From: JBKECF01 sp047974375
GTDB taxonomy: Bacteria; Bacillota; Clostridia; Lachnospirales; CAMZNU01
Length of the DNA: 64,000 bases
NCBI GenBank assembly: GCA_047974375.1
Contig: JBKECF010000010.1
Span: 1-64,000, forward strand
Reading direction: 5' to 3'
Shown here one piece after another: positions 61,086 to 64,000 of this stretch; the first letter of the stretch is position 1, and each line of letters begins with the position of its first letter. The translations under genes were made by a program, and so were the position numbers. The notes under the pieces were generated by a model that was not told the origin of the DNA, made no database searches, and worked only from the letters and a program-made list of their open reading frames with translations.

Positions 61086-62303
61086 TTATTGCTGGCTTAA
61101 GTTATTATCACTTTGCGCTTTAGCTGCATTTAAAATCGAAACTTTAAGTTCGTCTTCTAAACGTACAAGTTCTTTTGTTGCTTCTGCACGTTGTATTTTA
61201 CCATTTTCTTGTATAACTAAAACCTCGCTAATTGTATCTATTAAATCTTGATTAGTTTTTTGCAATGTATCTATAGAAACTATACTTTCTTCATTTAGCT
61301 TTGCGACTTCTATAGAACCAGTTTTAAGCATTTCGCTATTTTTCTTTAGTAAAGTATTTGTCATATCTGTTACTTTCTTTTGACTTTCAATGGCCTTATT
61401 ACTATTCATCATAGTAAGAGTTATAACAATATTGTTTTTCCATAAAGGTATTGCATTAAGCACACTTGATTGTATTTTTTCTATAAGCTGAACATCGTTA
61501 TTTTGAATCATTCTAATTTGTGGAGCTGTTTGTAAACTTACTGTACGGCTTAATTTTAAGTCATGTAATTTTTTTTCAAATCTGTTTGACATATTTAGCA
61601 TATCATTTAATTTTTGAGTTTCTAATTGATCTCCAGATTCTGTTGCCTTATCTCTTTGCTCTTTTAAATCAATGTTTTTATAATTTTCTAATTTTTCTTC
61701 TCCTGCTAATATGTACATGGTTAATTCTTTAAAATAAACCTTATTGCTTTCGTACATATCATCAAGCAAATGAACATCTTTCATTAAGGTTCTTTGGTGC
61801 TCCTCTAAAGTTTCAGTAATTACATCAATATTTTTCGCTATGGAGTTATATTTTATTTGATAAGTCTCTAGCTTTTCTTCTACTGGTTTGAAAATTTGAA
61901 AAAGTTTTTTAAACCCTTTTGCATCTTCTTCTTGCGAGTTGCTTTCTAAGCTTTTTATTTCTTTAGTAAGTTGTACTAAATCGTTACTAATTTCAGATCT
62001 ATCTCCCTTTGAAGTAATTGCTTTTAATATATTGTCAGAAAAATTTGAAACTTTATTTTGTGCTGCCGAACCGTATTGTAGAACTTGTTGACTGTCAGAT
62101 AAATTTATCTGTTTAGAAAATTCCATTACCTGAGCTTTTTCATTGCTATCAAGTTTATCGAAGTCAGTCATTTCTTTGTCTGTTTTAGCTTTTACCTCCG
62201 TTTCGCTTTGGGAAGGTGCTAAATCTTCATTTAAATTAGTGGCTGGGCTAAGCGTTAATGTTGGTGTGGCTGGTGCAGATATATTAAAATCATTTTCGTT
62301 CAT
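61086..62303 (-). CDS. TelA/KlaA-family protein (toxic-anion resistance)
   Basis: A 405-residue helical, coiled-coil-rich cytosolic protein. A Pro/Thr/Ala-rich N terminus (about 8-30) leads to the family core, with LYMLAGEEKL-like TMYILAGEEKLENY, RFEKKLHDLKLSRTVSLQTA and QIRMIQNNDVQLIEKIQSSV, IPLWKNNIVITLTM. TelA proteins were found with tellurite resistance and are linked to envelope stress; the mechanism is unknown. It is encoded 14 bases after an XpaC-like gene, as is usual. Confidence 0.88.
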   Translation of the reverse strand: MNENDFNISAPATPTLTLSPATNLNEDLAPSQSETEVKAKTDKEMTDFDKLDSNEKAQVMEFSKQINLSDSQQVLQYGSAAQNKVSNFSDNILKAITSKGDRSEISNDLVQLTKEIKSLESNSQEEDAKGFKKLFQIFKPVEEKLETYQIKYNSIAKNIDVITETLEEHQRTLMKDVHLLDDMYESNKVYFKELTMYILAGEEKLENYKNIDLKEQRDKATESGDQLETQKLNDMLNMSNRFEKKLHDLKLSRTVSLQTAPQIRMIQNNDVQLIEKIQSSVLNAIPLWKNNIVITLTMMNSNKAIESQKKVTDMTNTLLKKNSEMLKTGSIEVAKLNEESIVSIDTLQKTNQDLIDTISEVLVIQENGKIQRAEATKELVRLEDELKVSILNAAKAQSDNNLSQQ

Positions 62304-62317
62304 GATATTCCTCCTAA

Positions 62318-62743
62318 TTATAAATTAAAATCATTCTTTGTAAGTCCTTTATTTGAAAGAAACTCTTCAAATACTTTCATTTCAGCCTCAATATCTTTAA
62401 AATCATTTTTTAATACATCCTCAAATAATTTTAGTAAACCTTCTGCTAGAGCCTTGGAGCTTCTAACTGTATCTACTTCAAGATTTTTTATTGCATTTAA
62501 ATCTACATTTGCATCTAAGGCAGATTTGTATGTATTTAAAATTTTCAGATATTGTGGTATATAGTAGTTAAAAAAATTTTTTAGTAAATTTTCATCATCA
62601 GCATCGGAAAATCTAATGATTTTAATAGAAACTTCTGTAATATCACGAATTAACTCTTTTAGTTCATAATTTGTTATAAAATTTTCTATTTGACTTATAT
62701 TTTTTAAGTCTTCTCTACATTTTAAAGTTTTTTCATTTTCCAA
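62318..62743 (-). CDS. Short XpaC-like protein, partner of TelA
   Basis: A 141-residue soluble helical protein. FFNYYIPQYLKILNTYKSAL is the core of the XpaC (5-bromo-4-chloroindolyl phosphate hydrolysis) family, preceded by ITEVSIKIIRF. Full-size XpaC has an N-terminal membrane part that is absent here. The position before telA confirms the relation. GGAGAATAG-like site before the ATG. Confidence 0.7.
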   Translation of the reverse strand: MENEKTLKCREDLKNISQIENFITNYELKELIRDITEVSIKIIRFSDADDENLLKNFFNYYIPQYLKILNTYKSALDANVDLNAIKNLEVDTVRSSKALAEGLLKLFEDVLKNDFKDIEAEMKVFEEFLSNKGLTKNDFNL

Positions 62744-62762
62744 ACTATTCTCCTAACTCAAT

Positions 62763-63983
62763 TTAACTTGTAGCAACTCTAAATATATCAAATGCTGAAA
62801 CATCTTTCGGTATCTTAATTTTTAAAATTTCTTGTGGGTGTGGAGCAGAATCTAGGCATTCACCTTCAATATTTAAAATCTCTTCTACTTTAAACTTAAA
62901 ATTTTCACCACTATGACGAAGTACTTCAATTTCTGTTTCTAATGTGAATTTATTTCTTTGTTCAATAGTAGCATAACCATTGTTATAATCCTTTACCAAA
63001 CCTACAAATTCATAATTTCTTATATAAGAATTATTTGTATAAATCTGGTCTAAATGGTTAGGTTTCTGGTCGTAAAATCCTGTTGTAAAATCTCTATGGC
63101 TACATTTTTTTATTTCACTTATATAATACTCAATTTTAGATTTATAAAGTTTAAAATCATTGTAATAATCATCTATAGCTTCTCTATAAACACTTATAAC
63201 ATTAGCTATATAATACGATGTTTTTATTCTACCTTCAACTTTTAAGCTATTTACACCAGCATCAATTAATTCATCGATATAACCTACCATACATAAATCC
63301 TTAGAATTATAAATATATGTACCTCGTTCATCTTCATGTATAGGCATGTATTCACCAGGTCGTTTTTCTTCAACAACACTGTATTTCCATCTACAAGGGT
63401 GTGCACATTCACCTTTGTTAGCGTCACGGTTAGTCATATAGTTAGAAAGCAAACACCTTCCTGAATAGGATATACACATGGCTCCGTGTACAAATGATTC
63501 TAAATCAACATTAGGTATATTTTCTTTAATATTTTTTATCTCTTTAAAAGATAACTCCCTAGCTAATACAACTCTTTTAGCCCCTAAGGTTTCCCACATT
63601 TTAACGCTATGATAGTTTGTTGTATTGGCTTGTGTGCTTATATGAATTTCCATATTGGGAACAGTTTCTTTTGCCACACTAAATATACCTAAATCAGATA
63701 TTATTAATCCATCTATATTAAAGGTTTCAAGCTTCTTAAAATATTCTTTCATTCCTTCAAAATCGTCATTATGGGCGAAAATATTTGCTGTTACATATAC
63801 CTTCTTATTTAAGTTATGCGCAAACTTTACGCCTTCAATCATGTCTTCATCTGTAAAATTTTTAGCCTTTGCCCTTAAACCGTAATTTTGGCCGCCTATA
63901 TACACTGCATCTGCACCATATAAAATGGCAATTTTTAACTTTTCTAAATCTCCTGCAGGTGCTAATAATTCAACTTTATTCAT
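62763..63983 (-). CDS. U32-family peptidase (TrhP/YrrO-like tRNA hydroxylation protein)
   Basis: A 406-residue protein. The beginning NKVELLAPAGDLEKLKIAIL and AVYIGGQNYGLRAKAKNFT are the family start; SFVHGAMCISYSGRCLLSNY and NKGECAHPCRWKY hold the Cys residues of the iron-sulfur site; SLKVEGRIKTSYYIANVI and DFTTGFYDQ follow. Despite the peptidase name, TrhP members install 5-hydroxyuridine at tRNA position 34. ATG at 63983 with GGAGAATT upstream. First gene of the operon within the window. Confidence 0.9.
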   Translation of the reverse strand: MNKVELLAPAGDLEKLKIAILYGADAVYIGGQNYGLRAKAKNFTDEDMIEGVKFAHNLNKKVYVTANIFAHNDDFEGMKEYFKKLETFNIDGLIISDLGIFSVAKETVPNMEIHISTQANTTNYHSVKMWETLGAKRVVLARELSFKEIKNIKENIPNVDLESFVHGAMCISYSGRCLLSNYMTNRDANKGECAHPCRWKYSVVEEKRPGEYMPIHEDERGTYIYNSKDLCMVGYIDELIDAGVNSLKVEGRIKTSYYIANVISVYREAIDDYYNDFKLYKSKIEYYISEIKKCSHRDFTTGFYDQKPNHLDQIYTNNSYIRNYEFVGLVKDYNNGYATIEQRNKFTLETEIEVLRHSGENFKFKVEEILNIEGECLDSAPHPQEILKIKIPKDVSAFDIFRVATS

Positions 63984-64000
63984 AATTCTCCATTTCTATT

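Noticed and set aside
1..64000. CRISPR arrays
   Set aside because: The only regularly built repeats are the hairpin modules, which are few, scattered and lack uniform spacers.
1..64000. tRNA and rRNA genes
   Set aside because: I looked in all longer gaps and saw no cloverleaf with GGTTCGAATCC-type arms and no rRNA-like conserved blocks. A dedicated scan would be decisive.

Overview
The window is AT-rich DNA from a Gram-positive, anaerobic, low-GC Clostridia-type bacterium. The evidence is the strong AGGAGG-type ribosome binding sites, the gene content (paired TIGR03960/TIGR03936 radical SAM genes, DUF6062, YycI-like protein, TGS-uridine kinase, TelA/XpaC pair, U32 peptidase) and a SpoVB remnant that suggests an endospore-forming ancestry. 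I cannot name the species. I saw no rRNA, tRNA or CRISPR.

Layout. 1-630: tail of a possible recombinase gene, a terminator and a MITE-like element. 0.6-2.4 kb (minus): ApbE and an ABC ATPase. 2.6-7.4 kb (plus): TrkA/TrkH potassium uptake, a copper-amine-oxidase-repeat/CAP protein and an IspF-GNAT fusion. 7.4-10.6 kb: a graveyard with a broken YydHIJ-like peptide-resistance operon, an IS1634-type transposase remnant, a broken small gene, a possible phage remnant and structured repeats. 10.6-13.1 kb: ArsR regulator plus Zn/Cd P-type ATPase. 13.2-16.3 kb: SerC, SerA and a TIM-barrel protein. 16.3-21.7 kb (minus): radical SAM pair, pseudouridine synthase, Bax-inhibitor-like protein, a membrane-anchored unknown and DUF6062. 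21.7-26.3 kb (plus): Ogg glycosylase, DEAD-box helicase, YycI-like protein, an unknown, a hemerythrin and an SdpI-family protein. 26.3-29.5 kb: decayed IS3, SpoVB and phage terminase fragments.

29.5-42.6 kb is the centrepiece: one 14-gene plus-strand operon for a glycyl-radical-enzyme bacterial microcompartment (GRM). The signature enzyme has the catalytic Cys at 433 and the glycyl Gly at 821, and resembles diol dehydratases (1,2-propanediol/glycerol) more than choline lyase. Its activase, a PduB-like trimer, two near-identical BMC-H proteins, a tailed BMC-H, a BMC-P vertex, a flavoprotein-like protein, two CoA-acylating aldehyde dehydrogenases, PduL, EutJ, an iron alcohol dehydrogenase and, unexpectedly, an S-adenosylmethionine synthetase complete it. 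The inferred pathway is propanediol to propanal, then to propionyl-CoA, propionyl-phosphate and propionate, with propanol regenerating NAD. The synthetase would supply SAM to the activase.

42.7-46.5 kb (minus): TilS, Hpt, FtsH. 47-59 kb (plus): a dense housekeeping run of a metallo-beta-lactamase protein, DUF3006, TsaE, TsaB, RimI, LonC-type protease, MgsA, TrmK, Nif3, TGS-uridine kinase, SfsA, Lon and EngB. 59.3-60.1 kb: a decayed element with inverted ends. 60.1-64 kb (minus): U32 peptidase, XpaC-like protein, TelA and serine acetyltransferase.

The most unusual non-coding signal is a dispersed repeat family built of mini-hairpin modules. Near-constant flanks (CGAGCA ... GACCAG) enclose stems whose sequence changes while pairing is kept, with a three-base loop of the form purine-N-A. 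Copies lie at about 0.35, 2.4 (remnant), 7.5, 10.0, 46.6 and 59.4 kb, all in intergenic or decaying DNA.
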